A stretch of 64,000 nt of DNA, taken from assembly GCF_032854445.1 (NCBI RefSeq), contig NC_088304.1, positions 21,899,704 through 21,963,703 on the forward strand, written 5' to 3'. The DNA is from Liolophura sinensis. Lineage: Eukaryota; Mollusca; Polyplacophora; Chitonida; Chitonidae. This document shows, in pieces, positions 46,950 to 54,435 of this stretch. Every line of letters starts with the position of its first letter. The first letter of the stretch is position 1. The translations under genes were made by a program, and so were the position numbers. The notes under the pieces are model-generated. The model did no database searches. It was not told the DNA's origin and saw only the letters and a list, made by a program, of their open reading frames with translations.

Positions 46950-47525
46950 TTACAGTCCATGGGTGTGGAGAAAAAACGAGGGATGAATCCCAAACTGACG
47001 ATCCACCCAATCGAACACCCGCAAGTCATTATCGTAGGTCGTGCACGCTGTGTCCAACGTGTGTACAATAGCATCCATGGGGCGGCCTCGAGCTCGCTGG
47101 GTTAAGTAATACACACAATATTGACCGCACACGGTCGTGTCCAGACTCTGCAGCCGCCGATCGTTCCACGTCCAGTGATGTGTTCCCCGGTTAAGCCAAG
47201 CGGTGATATCGGGGTAGAGGGGTGGGAGTCCGTAGGAATCAAAGTATTCGCCCCGGAGATGGGGTGGATTGGACCACTGGTCTATGAAGACGGCGACCCA
47301 ATGTCGTCCTGGGCGAAGGCACGTGTCTGTGTTAATGATGCAGGCCCAGGGGGTCCAGGGGATCCTAGGGGTGGGGCGTGAGGGGTGTGAGGGGCGTGAG
47401 GGGTGTGAGGGGCTTGAGGGGAGTGAGGGGAGATGATCCCGAGGGTAGACCCCACCTCCTGCCCCCACCACAGCCCGGGTAAACACGTCTGTTTGTAGCA
47501 CACGTCGCAATTGTACCGTGTCCAT
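46950..47525 (-). CDS. PRO: Adenain-like cysteine protease
   Basis: 191 residues from the ATG at 47525. The catalytic layout of the adenovirus protease/ULP1 clan is visible: His75 in RHWVAVF, Asp96 in EYFDSYG, Gln126 in RLQSLD and Cys133 in TTVCGQYC. Polinton proteases are expected to process capsid proteins during maturation. A Pro/Ser-rich low-complexity insert (PSHPSRPSHPSRP) at residues 38-52 is unusual and derives from a GTGAGGGG-type tandem repeat. The frame extends eight codons further upstream without an ATG. The start lies 20 bases after the stop of the major capsid gene, so it is last in a tight four-gene block. Confidence 0.92.
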   Translation of the reverse strand: MDTVQLRRVLQTDVFTRAVVGAGGGVYPRDHLPSLPSSPSHPSRPSHPSRPTPRIPWTPWACIINTDTCLRPGRHWVAVFIDQWSNPPHLRGEYFDSYGLPPLYPDITAWLNRGTHHWTWNDRRLQSLDTTVCGQYCVYYLTQRARGRPMDAIVHTLDTACTTYDNDLRVFDWVDRQFGIHPSFFLHTHGL

Positions 47526-47545
47526 GTTGTTGTTTGTTTGGCTGT

Positions 47546-48856
47546 TCAACTGGCGAAGTCGCAGAGCACGTTTCGGCTTTGGTCTATTTCTATGATATTG
47601 CTGAATTCAGCGTAGCACACCACGTTAATGGTTTCAGGCAGTGGTTTGGCAAACCGCATCTCCAGGCGCAAATCCCCTTTTTGTACCAGGTTCAGTTGGT
47701 GGTCATCGTGGAGGCTAGGGGTCAAGTCGAAACAAAACAGCGTGTGGCCTTCGGCGAATGTGGTGCGCTTGATATTGTTTCCCTCGTCGTGGAACGCTTT
47801 CCCCGTGTGGGTAAAGAGGTTCATGTACGTGCGGATGAAATTCTCGTTCTCAAAGTCGGGTGTCAGGGGCTTGGTTGGAATCTGACGACCGCCGACGTAC
47901 AAGGCGACGAAGTTTGTGTAGTAGTGTCGGAAACGAAACGGGTTTTTAGTGTAGTCCCCGTCAAAAGCCTTGTTGCTCACACACCCCACCACTAAACGTG
48001 TCGGTAAGCTGCCCAGAAATAGGTTTTGTTCATTGATGAGGGTGTGACCTCTGGGGACAGAGAAATACTTGGTCAGCACGCGGCGGATTGGGTACTTGGC
48101 AGGAGCTTTGGCCAAGGCTTTCAAATGCCCCAGTTGCACACCGCTGGTGATTTTCACTTTGCGCACAAAGATCAAGACCTCCTCCAAGCGAGTCTTGTAG
48201 CCGGGAGCGGCTTCATCGGACATCAAAGCAAACGAATCCTTAGCCGGGGTGAGACGGATGCGGACCGTGACGTTGTTGAGCAGGTGTCGGTGTTGCAGGA
48301 ACATGTCACAATGCAGGCGACCCAGCATGTCAACCGACCGACTTTCAGCCGTGCAGTTCAGCCGATCGACAAACCCGGCGTTGGTGTCACTCATCGTGTC
48401 AAACTTTCCTGGGGTGTCCGCATACCACAAGGCAGCAGACAGCTGGCTCTTTTTAGCCTCTTTACCGTAAGACAACAATGTCTCCAAGTAAGCCCGGTAT
48501 GGGTACATGTTGGTGGACGGCGTGATGAGTTTATCGTTCAGGGAGACGTCGACCTGTCGCCACATGGATTGTATCCACAGGTTAGTCGGAGCCACCTTCT
48601 TGTCAGCCGCCACAGCCGTCCCGTCCCCGTTGAGGATTTTTGCCTTCACGTACAGCATGGTGTTGGCCAAGTCCAAGTAAGTGTCTGCGTCAGCGTTGGT
48701 GATGACAAATTCTACAGGTCCCACATCACTCAGGCTGGCGATGGGGCTGTAAGCATCCCAGCGGCCTTCTCGAACGCTGGTGTCGGTCGGAGGTAAGGTC
48801 CACAAATCAAACTCACTGCTGACGGACGGGCAGCATTCGGGGTGGGGAAGAGCCAT
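47546..48856 (-). CDS. MCP: Polinton major capsid protein (double jelly roll)
   Basis: 436 residues from the ATG at 48856. The N-terminus PECCPSVSSEFDLWTLPPTD and the segments PVEFVITNADADTYLDL, IQSMWRQVDVSLNDKLI and TNFVALYVGGRQIPTKPLTP have the pattern of animal Polinton capsid proteins. Those are double-jelly-roll proteins that form the hexon-like capsomers of adenovirus-like particles. Its length is in the family range and no break is seen. It lies 31 bases after the pVI-like gene and 20 before the protease ATG, in the order minor capsid, pVI-like, MCP, protease. This is the strongest reason to think the element can or recently could form virions. The assignment rests on recognisable family sequence, not on a structure. 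Confidence 0.93.
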   Translation of the reverse strand: MALPHPECCPSVSSEFDLWTLPPTDTSVREGRWDAYSPIASLSDVGPVEFVITNADADTYLDLANTMLYVKAKILNGDGTAVAADKKVAPTNLWIQSMWRQVDVSLNDKLITPSTNMYPYRAYLETLLSYGKEAKKSQLSAALWYADTPGKFDTMSDTNAGFVDRLNCTAESRSVDMLGRLHCDMFLQHRHLLNNVTVRIRLTPAKDSFALMSDEAAPGYKTRLEEVLIFVRKVKITSGVQLGHLKALAKAPAKYPIRRVLTKYFSVPRGHTLINEQNLFLGSLPTRLVVGCVSNKAFDGDYTKNPFRFRHYYTNFVALYVGGRQIPTKPLTPDFENENFIRTYMNLFTHTGKAFHDEGNNIKRTTFAEGHTLFCFDLTPSLHDDHQLNLVQKGDLRLEMRFAKPLPETINVVCYAEFSNIIEIDQSRNVLCDFAS

Positions 48857-48887
48857 GGCTTGTGTATGTGCGCGCGCGCGTGTGTGT

Positions 48888-49352
48888 TTAGCTGAAAATA
48901 TCCGGTGGATTCAGGGCATTCGATGTGGCTCGAGCTTTGATGTGTCTTCTTCTGGGCTTGACGGCACGTCTTTTAAGTCCCACGTGTCGGTGACGAGTGG
49001 GCGTGACGCGTGGTGTCTTCCGTTTTATAGGCTCACCCAGTAACCGCTGTCGGGCGTAGCGACTAGCTTTGACCAGCAGCTGTTTTCCAGTCGCCAAACC
49101 GCGTCGTTTCAAAGCCTGTTGTGGTGACACGCCCCCACTCAGCACGTCCCCCACGACTTGCAGTCCGGTTCGTAACGCCGTTTTGCCCAGTGCTTTCACA
49201 GCCGGCGAGGTTAACAAGGGTTGTGGGAGGAGTTTGCTGAGACCGCCCAGCAAACCGTGACCGCGCTGGACAGCCACACCCCGAAACACAGGTAACCCAC
49301 CTCCGCCGGCTTGTTTGGTGTAATAGTCGATGTAAGCCTGCTGTGATGCCAT
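48888..49352 (-). CDS. Polinton pVI-like minor virion protein
   Basis: 154 residues from the ATG at 49352. The N-terminus (MASQQAYIDYYTKQAGGGG) and the Gly-rich amphipathic segment VFRGVAVQRGHGLLGGLSKL are typical of a small Polinton virion protein often compared with adenovirus pVI. A middle part, KALGKTALRTGLQVVGDVLS, is followed by a strongly basic C-terminal half (KRKTPRVTPTRHRH, RRAVKPRRRHIKAR). A membrane-active N-terminus and a DNA-binding tail would fit a role inside the capsid, but this is inference. Its ATG overlaps the stop of the preceding gene as TAATG, suggesting translation by termination-reinitiation or from a subgenomic mRNA. Confidence 0.8.
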   Translation of the reverse strand: MASQQAYIDYYTKQAGGGGLPVFRGVAVQRGHGLLGGLSKLLPQPLLTSPAVKALGKTALRTGLQVVGDVLSGGVSPQQALKRRGLATGKQLLVKASRYARQRLLGEPIKRKTPRVTPTRHRHVGLKRRAVKPRRRHIKARATSNALNPPDIFS

Positions 49353-50125
49353 TATTGCAAGGGTAAAGCACGCCGCTGTCGAAAGTGAAGTGTCACCACC
49401 ACTTTACCGCGTTCAAATGCGACGGATCGACCCGTGTCGTCCCTAATATCAATGTCCACCGTCGAGAAATGTTTGGACTGCACGGGGATGTATTCCACGT
49501 GTTGGAAAGTCTTGGAGACGTGCTCCCCATACTGCCCTTCCGTGGTAACCGTCCGCAACAGCGGAGCCAACGTGTCCCCCACCACACGCGGTTCGATAAT
49601 GTCTGTGTACACGTACAGCGTGGGTGTGCTGATCGTTAAATCCTCGGCACCGACATACATGAGGTCCGCCGGTCCCATGACCCATCCGCACGGTAAATTC
49701 ATGAGTTGCATTAGCCGTGGGCTGAAACCAAGCCCCAGTGGTTTCGCAAACCGCACGCTGTATTTCCGCTGCATATCGTCGAACTCAAACGTTAAGTCCC
49801 CGGCGTGCTCCTGGAGATCGCGGATCTCTGTCTCGCTTAACAATTTGGTCAACCCCCAGGCCAGGTCTTTGGGTGTCGGGTAGTAGCCGGCTGGTAATAT
49901 GAGCTTATGCGTACCGTGGTGCGAGTCTTTTGGGGAGTCTATGGTATACCACACTTCACCTGACCGCACGTTAAACCAGGTCCGGGGATACTGTATTTCG
50001 ACCAGCCCACATTCCCAGTCACCTGTCAAATGGATGGGGCGGGGTAATTGGGTGGTGAAACGCGTCAAGGTATTGTTGGGGAAGTAGTCCAGCGAGCTGT
50101 TACTGGGTAGCGTCACGTAAAACAT
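49352..50125 (-). CDS. Polinton minor capsid protein (penton-like, single jelly roll)
   Basis: 257 residues from the ATG at 50125. The beginning, MFYVTLPSNSSLDYFPNNTL, and GDWECGLVEIQYPRTWFNV mark the minor capsid (penton) family of animal Polintons, predicted to adopt a single jelly roll and to sit at the capsid vertices. Other family-like segments are GYYPTPKDLAWGL, YSVRFAKPLGLGFSPRLMQL and a C-terminal KVVVTLHFRQRR. The frame is intact. Upstream, 50180-50192 on the minus strand offers TTAATTAAATA as a possible TATA element, so the capsid block may have its own promoter. The stop overlaps the ATG of the pVI-like gene (TAATG). Confidence 0.88.
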   Translation of the reverse strand: MFYVTLPSNSSLDYFPNNTLTRFTTQLPRPIHLTGDWECGLVEIQYPRTWFNVRSGEVWYTIDSPKDSHHGTHKLILPAGYYPTPKDLAWGLTKLLSETEIRDLQEHAGDLTFEFDDMQRKYSVRFAKPLGLGFSPRLMQLMNLPCGWVMGPADLMYVGAEDLTISTPTLYVYTDIIEPRVVGDTLAPLLRTVTTEGQYGEHVSKTFQHVEYIPVQSKHFSTVDIDIRDDTGRSVAFERGKVVVTLHFRQRRALPLQ

Positions 50126-50189
50126 GGTGTGGGTGAGATGATCTCCCGCAGGTGGACTGATCGTTTTGTCCTCTGGTGCCTGTATTTAA

Positions 50190-50894
50190 TTAATAGGGAC
50201 TCCACCTGAGCGGGCGTATGATAGATGAAGCGGGCCGGAGTTCAGGTCGCTGGCCTCGTCGCGTCTTCTTGGGTCGCTTTGGTGTGGTGTGTGTGGTGTG
50301 TGGTGTGTGTGTGGAACTAGAGGTGGTAGTGGAGGGCCTGGTTTTTTTTTTATGTTGGCTGGTCGGGGTTCTGGCGATCGGGGGATTCCCCAACTCGGTC
50401 GGGGGATTCCCCAGCTCGGCGGGTGTGCTCATTTTTTCCCGCACCCAAGCCCGGTAGTGATCCCGGGGTGCTGAGCGCTCGTGTGAGGGGATAGGGGTGG
50501 TAGGGGTGGTAGGGATGGTAGGGGTGGTAGGCTGGAGGGTTTGGGTCGGGGTGTCTAGCATCGCCTTGTCCACCTCGCTCAAAAAACGACTGGCTGTGGA
50601 TTTGGCCTGAGGTGGGATCGAACTCGGTCGCTGCCCGATTTGGTATTGATCTTGAAACGTTCGGTACCGTTGAAGGGTATGGTGATATCGCTGTATTTTC
50701 TCCTCGTCCGAGAGAGTCCTGTCGTGGAGGATCGAGGCCAGCTCTTGATCGAGCGTGTTGAGGGCTTTCACCGTACTGGGGACGGGGTATGGGGAGCTGG
50801 GGTAGGCTGGAGGTGGATGGGCTGAAGGTGAAGGTCGTGTGAGCGTCTCTAAGAGCCGTGGCTCGACCAAGGCCATTTTCTTGGCGTGCTGCAT
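50190..50894 (-). CDS. Conserved Polinton protein of unknown function, Pro/Thr-rich
   Basis: 234 residues from the ATG at 50894. Residues about 45-75 hold an acidic-basic helical segment (LDQELASILHDRTLSDEEKI, RYHHTLQRY) of a kind I recognise from other animal Polintons at this position. The rest is low complexity: Pro-rich near the N-terminus, TTPTIPTTPTTP in the middle, and a basic Thr/Ser/His tail with KKKTRP and KRPKKTRRGQRPE. The function is unknown; the basic tail suggests nucleic-acid contact or nuclear entry. The ATG overlaps the stop of the upstream small gene as TAATG. The next gene (minor capsid) begins 64 bases downstream. Confidence 0.75.
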   Translation of the reverse strand: MQHAKKMALVEPRLLETLTRPSPSAHPPPAYPSSPYPVPSTVKALNTLDQELASILHDRTLSDEEKIQRYHHTLQRYRTFQDQYQIGQRPSSIPPQAKSTASRFLSEVDKAMLDTPTQTLQPTTPTIPTTPTTPIPSHERSAPRDHYRAWVREKMSTPAELGNPPTELGNPPIARTPTSQHKKKTRPSTTTSSSTHTPHTTHTTPKRPKKTRRGQRPELRPASSIIRPLRWSPY

Positions 50895-51280
50895 TACCTG
50901 CCACCAGCTATAGCCTTACTAGTGACACCCTTAACGACACCGCCGACAACACCCCCGAGAACGGCTGGTACAATGGCTTTGGCGAGGAGGGGAGCGAGAA
51001 GCAGTGGCAGGAATCCACCACGTTGAACAATCCGTCCTTTCTTATGCAGGGGAACACTTTTCTTCACCAAAGTGCGAAGACCCGTCTTGTGTCGCTGTAA
51101 CTTCACCTTCTGAGCCGGCGAGAGTGGGACGTTTCCATTTAACACATTCTTAGCACATTCACACAAGCACCGGAGTAATCCTGGATCGTTACCCCGCAGC
51201 ACAGCCTGACGAATAGAGGGGGTGGCTCGCGCGAGTAGGGTTAATAAGGGACCGTAACGTTGGAGACGGTGTGACCTCAT
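50894..51280 (-). CDS. Small basic Polinton protein with hydrophobic Gly-rich tail
   Basis: 128 residues from the ATG at 51280 (MRSHRLQRYGPLLTLLARAT). A middle part, LLRCLCECAKNVLNGNVPLS followed by PAQKVKLQRHKTGLRTLVKK, is a recognisable signature of a small protein found in very many animal Polintons. The C-terminus, GGFLPLLLAPLLAKAIVPAV then LGGVVGGVV, is hydrophobic and Gly-rich and could insert into membrane or pack in the virion core. Its function is not established. The frame is open eight codons further upstream but without an ATG. A GTCAGTGT box and a CATAAAAC element lie 55-90 bases upstream of the start, so it opens its own transcription unit, followed by the gene it overlaps at TAATG. 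Confidence 0.8.
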   Translation of the reverse strand: MRSHRLQRYGPLLTLLARATPSIRQAVLRGNDPGLLRCLCECAKNVLNGNVPLSPAQKVKLQRHKTGLRTLVKKSVPLHKKGRIVQRGGFLPLLLAPLLAKAIVPAVLGGVVGGVVKGVTSKAIAGGR

Positions 51281-51304
51281 CACGGGTCGTCGTCGTGAGA
51301 GCAA

Positions 51305-51510
51305 CTGAGGTGATAGACTGTGTGTTCAAAGTTTTATGCTGACACACTGACACACTGACCTAGTCACCGCTCACCGCAATAATACACTGTTTTACCAGTC
51401 CGTCAGCTGACACGTCAGCCAGCCAACCCACCCACCAGCCTACCCACCACCCAGCCAGCCAGCCAGCCAAAAACAAACTGATGTGATAGATTGTAGGTTC
51501 AAAGTTGGTG
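51305..51510 (-). repeat. Direct repeat and CCAG-rich spacer between the small basic gene and the ATPase
   Basis: CTGAGGTGATAGACTGTGTG at 51305, followed by TTCAAAGTT, recurs as CTGATGTGATAGATTGTAGG and TTCAAAGTT at 51479. Between them is a CCAGCCAGCCAACCCACCCACC-type simple stretch. The spacing suggests that a leader segment was duplicated. Confidence 0.7.
51334..51368 (-). promoter_or_regulatory. GTCAGTGT box and TATA-like site before the small basic gene
   Basis: On the minus strand GGTGACTAGGTCAGTGTGTC and the rest of the box run from 51368 to 51340, then GCATAAAAC. The ATG is at 51280. The arrangement parallels the integrase promoter. Confidence 0.65.
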
Positions 51511-52128
51511 TTATGACTTGGGGAGATAGGCGTGTTGAATCTCCCCGGGGAAAATGTGGGTGCGAAGTCGCAGGTGATCGGGTGTGGTTTGCTTGAAATC
51601 CACCAGCAAATACCCGTGAGGTTCAGCCGTGGCATCTTCAAAGGCCTCGCGCACGTACTGTGTCCGCCCTGGAGCCATTTGTTTAGCGATCGTGGTAATT
51701 TGGGATACATCTCGCGGGTTTTTGAACAGCACAAAGTAGTGTGCGTTCAGACTGATGGTCCGATGGTCTTTGGTTTTGTTAAACAAATTCTGCACGATGT
51801 ACACCACGCTGATATTGCGGTGGTGACTGCCTTTGGTGAAGAGTTTTGTCACGCGATCGTCGGCTTCAGCCATCAAATCATCCACGACGACTAACGTCCG
51901 CTCCCCCGGGTCGAAAGTGGACGGGCTGGGCACACCTTCTTCAAACTCAACGTGAGGTAACGTGGTGTACAATGGCTGCCACTCCCCGTAACACCAGACG
52001 ATGCGTTGTGGGGGTGGATGAATGAGAGCTGGAGCGTGTTCCACTAACCGTTTCACAAACACAGACTTCCCAGATCCCGTCGGGCCGCTGACAATGCAGG
52101 TAAAGGGATGCTCCCATCGCGTGTCCAT
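51511..52128 (-). CDS. ATP: Polinton DNA-packaging ATPase (FtsK/HerA, A32-like)
   Basis: 205 residues from the ATG at 52128. Walker A is GPTGSGKS at residues 15-22 and Walker B is TLVVVDDL with Asp83/Asp84. The downstream VVYIVQNLF sensor-like strand and the LFKNPRDVSQI segment fit the poxvirus A32-like packaging ATPases of Polintons and related viruses. Those proteins drive genome translocation into preformed capsids. The length is typical and the frame is intact. It starts 8 bases after the stop of the membrane-anchored protein, so the two are likely co-transcribed. Confidence 0.93.
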   Translation of the reverse strand: MDTRWEHPFTCIVSGPTGSGKSVFVKRLVEHAPALIHPPPQRIVWCYGEWQPLYTTLPHVEFEEGVPSPSTFDPGERTLVVVDDLMAEADDRVTKLFTKGSHHRNISVVYIVQNLFNKTKDHRTISLNAHYFVLFKNPRDVSQITTIAKQMAPGRTQYVREAFEDATAEPHGYLLVDFKQTTPDHLRLRTHIFPGEIQHAYLPKS

Positions 52129-52136
52129 GGGTAGAA

Positions 52137-52802
52137 CTAGCTCCGTCGGCGGTTTGGATCGTCGTACGGGTGGGGGTGGTGGATAGTGGGGGGACTGACG
52201 GCAGGTGATGGTACCTGTGTCGCCTGCGTTGCCTGTGTTGCCTGTGTTGGCTGTGTTACCTGTGCTGCCTGTGTTGCCTGTGTTGCCTGTGTTACCTGTG
52301 TTACCTGTGTTACCTGTGTTGTGTTAGGTGGTAGATAGACAGGTGTGGAAACGATGCCTGGTATTGGTGTGGTGGGGTGAGTAGGGGTGGGTGAAGGGGG
52401 TGAGGAGTTTGAAGAGTTTGAGGAGTTTGAGGGGTTTGAGGAGTTTGAGGAGAGTGGGTGTCGTCGGTGTAGTGTGGTTGTGGTGGGTGTGGAGGGTTGT
52501 GACGTGGGAGTTCGATCCCAGCTCGGGGTAATGGCGCTAGTGGCAGTGACGGCGTTCTCGGTATTGTCAAACCGACGGGCGATTGACGGTGGTTGAGGCG
52601 GTGGTACAGGTGTCCCAATCCAGCGGAAACGCGTCTTGTTTAATTGTCCTCGTAGATATTGGAGGGTTGACTGGTCTTGGAGTAGTTGTAGGCTGAGTTC
52701 CGCAGCCAATCCACCCACTAAAGCACCGATGTACAAGAGAACGCCCAGTACGGCTGCTACGGTCCCTTTATTCTCGCGCAAGCCTTGTATACACCGATCC
52801 AT
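52137..52802 (-). CDS. Membrane-anchored Ser/Thr/Pro-rich stalk protein
   Basis: 221 residues from the ATG at 52802. Residues about 13-38 form one hydrophobic helix (TVAAVLGVLLYIGALVGGLA) without a cleavage site, so it is likely a signal anchor. It is followed by a short helical part (LQLLQDQSTLQYLRGQLNKT) and a long low-complexity region: SSNSSNPSNSSNSSNSS, then a TQV/TQA tripeptide array encoded by 9-base units, ending in a His/Pro/Arg tail. The Ser/Thr content would permit heavy O-glycosylation if the chain is extracellular. No homologue is recognised. Its position before the ATPase, with an upstream TATTTAAA, suggests a two-gene unit. A virion-surface or host-membrane role is speculation. 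Confidence 0.7.
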   Translation of the reverse strand: MDRCIQGLRENKGTVAAVLGVLLYIGALVGGLAAELSLQLLQDQSTLQYLRGQLNKTRFRWIGTPVPPPQPPSIARRFDNTENAVTATSAITPSWDRTPTSQPSTPTTTTLHRRHPLSSNSSNPSNSSNSSNSSPPSPTPTHPTTPIPGIVSTPVYLPPNTTQVTQVTQVTQATQATQAAQVTQPTQATQATQATQVPSPAVSPPTIHHPHPYDDPNRRRS

Positions 52803-52849
52803 CCCTTAAGGCAGGTCAGTCGGAAGTGGTAGCGACCCCGTTAGCCTCG

Positions 52850-52860
52850 GGTTTAAATAC
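52850..52860 (-). promoter_or_regulatory. TATA-like element overlapping the integrase stop codon
   Basis: On the minus strand CGTATTTAAACC contains the integrase stop TAA inside a TATTTAAA element, about 50 bases before the ATG at 52802. It is a plausible promoter for the stalk protein and ATPase. Confidence 0.45.
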
Positions 52861-53974
52861 GTTTCACATCCGTGGCCGGCACCCAAGAATTAAAGCTGGG
52901 TGGATAACCGACCCACTTCACCCAATAGTACAGTTTCCCTCGCCGCCGCTCCCTTTTTAAGATCTTCTCCACCTGATAAAACTTATCCACCGCGGCTGTC
53001 ACCGGTTGGAGTTCGGTTTCGTAAAACGTCCCTAGCAATTGGTCCCCGTTCAAATCCTCCAGTGTGTACACAGCAGGCTGTCGAGGATGGGAGCGGACGA
53101 TGCGGAACATTTCCGTGCTCCAATTCGGCAGGTATGATTTTTCAAATTTCCCTTTCACTTTACTGATACGCACGAGATCCCCGGCCCGATACCGGTGGAC
53201 CGAGCGTTTGTGTGTGGGTGGACCGTACAAGACTTGCCGGACTTCCTTCTGGTTCTGGGGAGTGACGTCGATAGGGGCTCGTCGTATGCTTCGGTGGTAG
53301 GCTTGATTGTAACCGCGAACCAGCGCCGGTAAGGCGTCCAGGTAGCGCCGAGTGTTGTGAGCGGTGAAATATTTGTACATGCGACCTTTCAAAGTGCGGT
53401 TGAACCGTTCTACCACGGAGGCTTTGGTTTCGTTAAACGTGTGAAAGAAAAACACCCCTTTGTCCTTTAAAAAGGCTTGAAACGGTCTGTTCAGAAACTC
53501 TTTTCCCTCGTCCGTTTGCAGGTACAACGGTCGGCGACCCGTCTTGAAAATCTGTTGAAATGCCTCGATCAAACGAGCCCCGGTTTTGGCCCGGAGTGGC
53601 ATCACCCAGGCATACATGGAAAGCACATCGATGCAGGTCAGTAGGTAACGGTTGTTGTCATTCTCTTTGGCGAACGCTGTCATGTCGACCAGGTCCGCCT
53701 GCCACTGACTGTCCAAATCCCCAACCACCACTCGGTTACGCGGGTAATGGCGGCGTGCAGGTCGGTGGAGTGTGTACGTGTCCTGCTGAGCCAACCAAGC
53801 CGACACGTGGGTTTGACTCACTTTGAGTCCCTGTTGTCGAGCTGCCTTGAGCAGGGGTTGAACCCCGCTGTAAGCCGCTGGACTGTCCGGGTTGTAATAC
53901 AAAGCATGGAGAGCGGTATCGATCTGGTTTGAACCACGGCCCGGCGTGATTGATTTTTTTTTCGTGCGAGGCAT
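52853..53974 (-). CDS. INT: Polinton RVE-type integrase with C-terminal chromodomain
   Basis: 373 residues from the ATG at 53974 (MPRTKKKSITPGRG). The catalytic core shows Asp94 in WQADLVDM, Asp155 in LQTDEGKEF and Glu189 in ASVVERFNRTLKGRMYKY, the DDE triad of retroviral-type integrases. An SH3-like region follows (YRAGDLVRISKVKGKFEKSY, then LPNWSTEMFRI). The last 45 residues are a chromodomain (YQVEKILKRERRRGKLYYWV, then KWVGYPPSFNSW), which may guide insertion to marked chromatin. It inserts the linear Polinton and makes the 6-bp duplication. The frame is open 55 codons further upstream, but that part contains the TATA box and the promoter motif, so the downstream ATG is preferred. Confidence 0.95.
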   Translation of the reverse strand: MPRTKKKSITPGRGSNQIDTALHALYYNPDSPAAYSGVQPLLKAARQQGLKVSQTHVSAWLAQQDTYTLHRPARRHYPRNRVVVGDLDSQWQADLVDMTAFAKENDNNRYLLTCIDVLSMYAWVMPLRAKTGARLIEAFQQIFKTGRRPLYLQTDEGKEFLNRPFQAFLKDKGVFFFHTFNETKASVVERFNRTLKGRMYKYFTAHNTRRYLDALPALVRGYNQAYHRSIRRAPIDVTPQNQKEVRQVLYGPPTHKRSVHRYRAGDLVRISKVKGKFEKSYLPNWSTEMFRIVRSHPRQPAVYTLEDLNGDQLLGTFYETELQPVTAAVDKFYQVEKILKRERRRGKLYYWVKWVGYPPSFNSWVPATDVKRI

Positions 53975-54040
53975 AGTCCGCCACGTCGTCCTTGCTGCTT
54001 GGTGTCTGTTGTGTGTAATGAGTGAACCCACCTCAGACCG

Positions 54041-54096
54041 CCTATATATAGTATAGAGTGGCCCTAGCCTGACACACTGACACACTGACCCAGTCC
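54041..54096 (-). promoter_or_regulatory. Integrase promoter: GTCAGTGT box plus TATA box
   Basis: On the minus strand the box GGGTCAGTGTGTCAGTGTGT (54096-54070) is followed by CTATACTATATATAGG (54057-54042), a strong TATA box. The ATG is at 53974. This is the clearest example of the box-TATA-gene arrangement in the element. Confidence 0.75.
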
Positions 54097-54167
54097 ATAT
54101 AAAAGAAAACACCAAAAAAAAACCGGGGATGGATTCCATAGTAAGGTAACGGTATTATTATTATTCT

Positions 54168-54435
54168 TTACAGCAATGTACAGGTCTGTAACACGGAGCG
54201 TTGATAGATTTCTGTTAACGTGGGCCGAGCAATCTCTACGTAATACGCTTGAATAGGTCGGGAATCCTCGACATGCTGACAGACGTCTTCAGTATACGCT
54301 TGCAGCACCTGCAGTCGTCCCCCGTTCACCCTACCATCCGCAAACATACTATGAAGTACACTTGTGTAGCTTCGCAGGTCGGTGACGACAGCTACCCAGT
54401 CTTTCCATTGCGGCGTTGTACGGAGCTTCGCCAGG
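54168..54435 (-). CDS. Terminal exon of the right-end PC4-like gene
   Basis: The minus strand has an acceptor (TTATGTCTTTTCTAG at 54436-54450) followed by 89 open codons ending with TAA at 54168-54170. The content is non-repetitive and coding-like (TPQWKDWVAVVTDLRSYTSV, then a segment with QAYYVEIARPTLTEIYQRSV). The exon has no ATG at its start, so simple frame scanning misses it. The preceding frame (54909-55795) ends at a strong donor, GA then GTGAGT, in phase 2; this exon starts with one base, so the phases fit. The intron would be 473 bases (54436-54908). Function unknown. Confidence 0.7.

Noticed and set aside
48026-48796. A long plus-strand open frame opposite the major capsid gene, and similar ones opposite the protease, minor capsid, ATPase and polymerase
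   Set aside because: These are antisense shadows of GC-rich coding sequence with no recognisable content.
53975-54139. A 55-codon N-terminal extension of the integrase
   Set aside because: It would encode the TATA box and the promoter box. The downstream ATG gives the expected integrase N-terminus.
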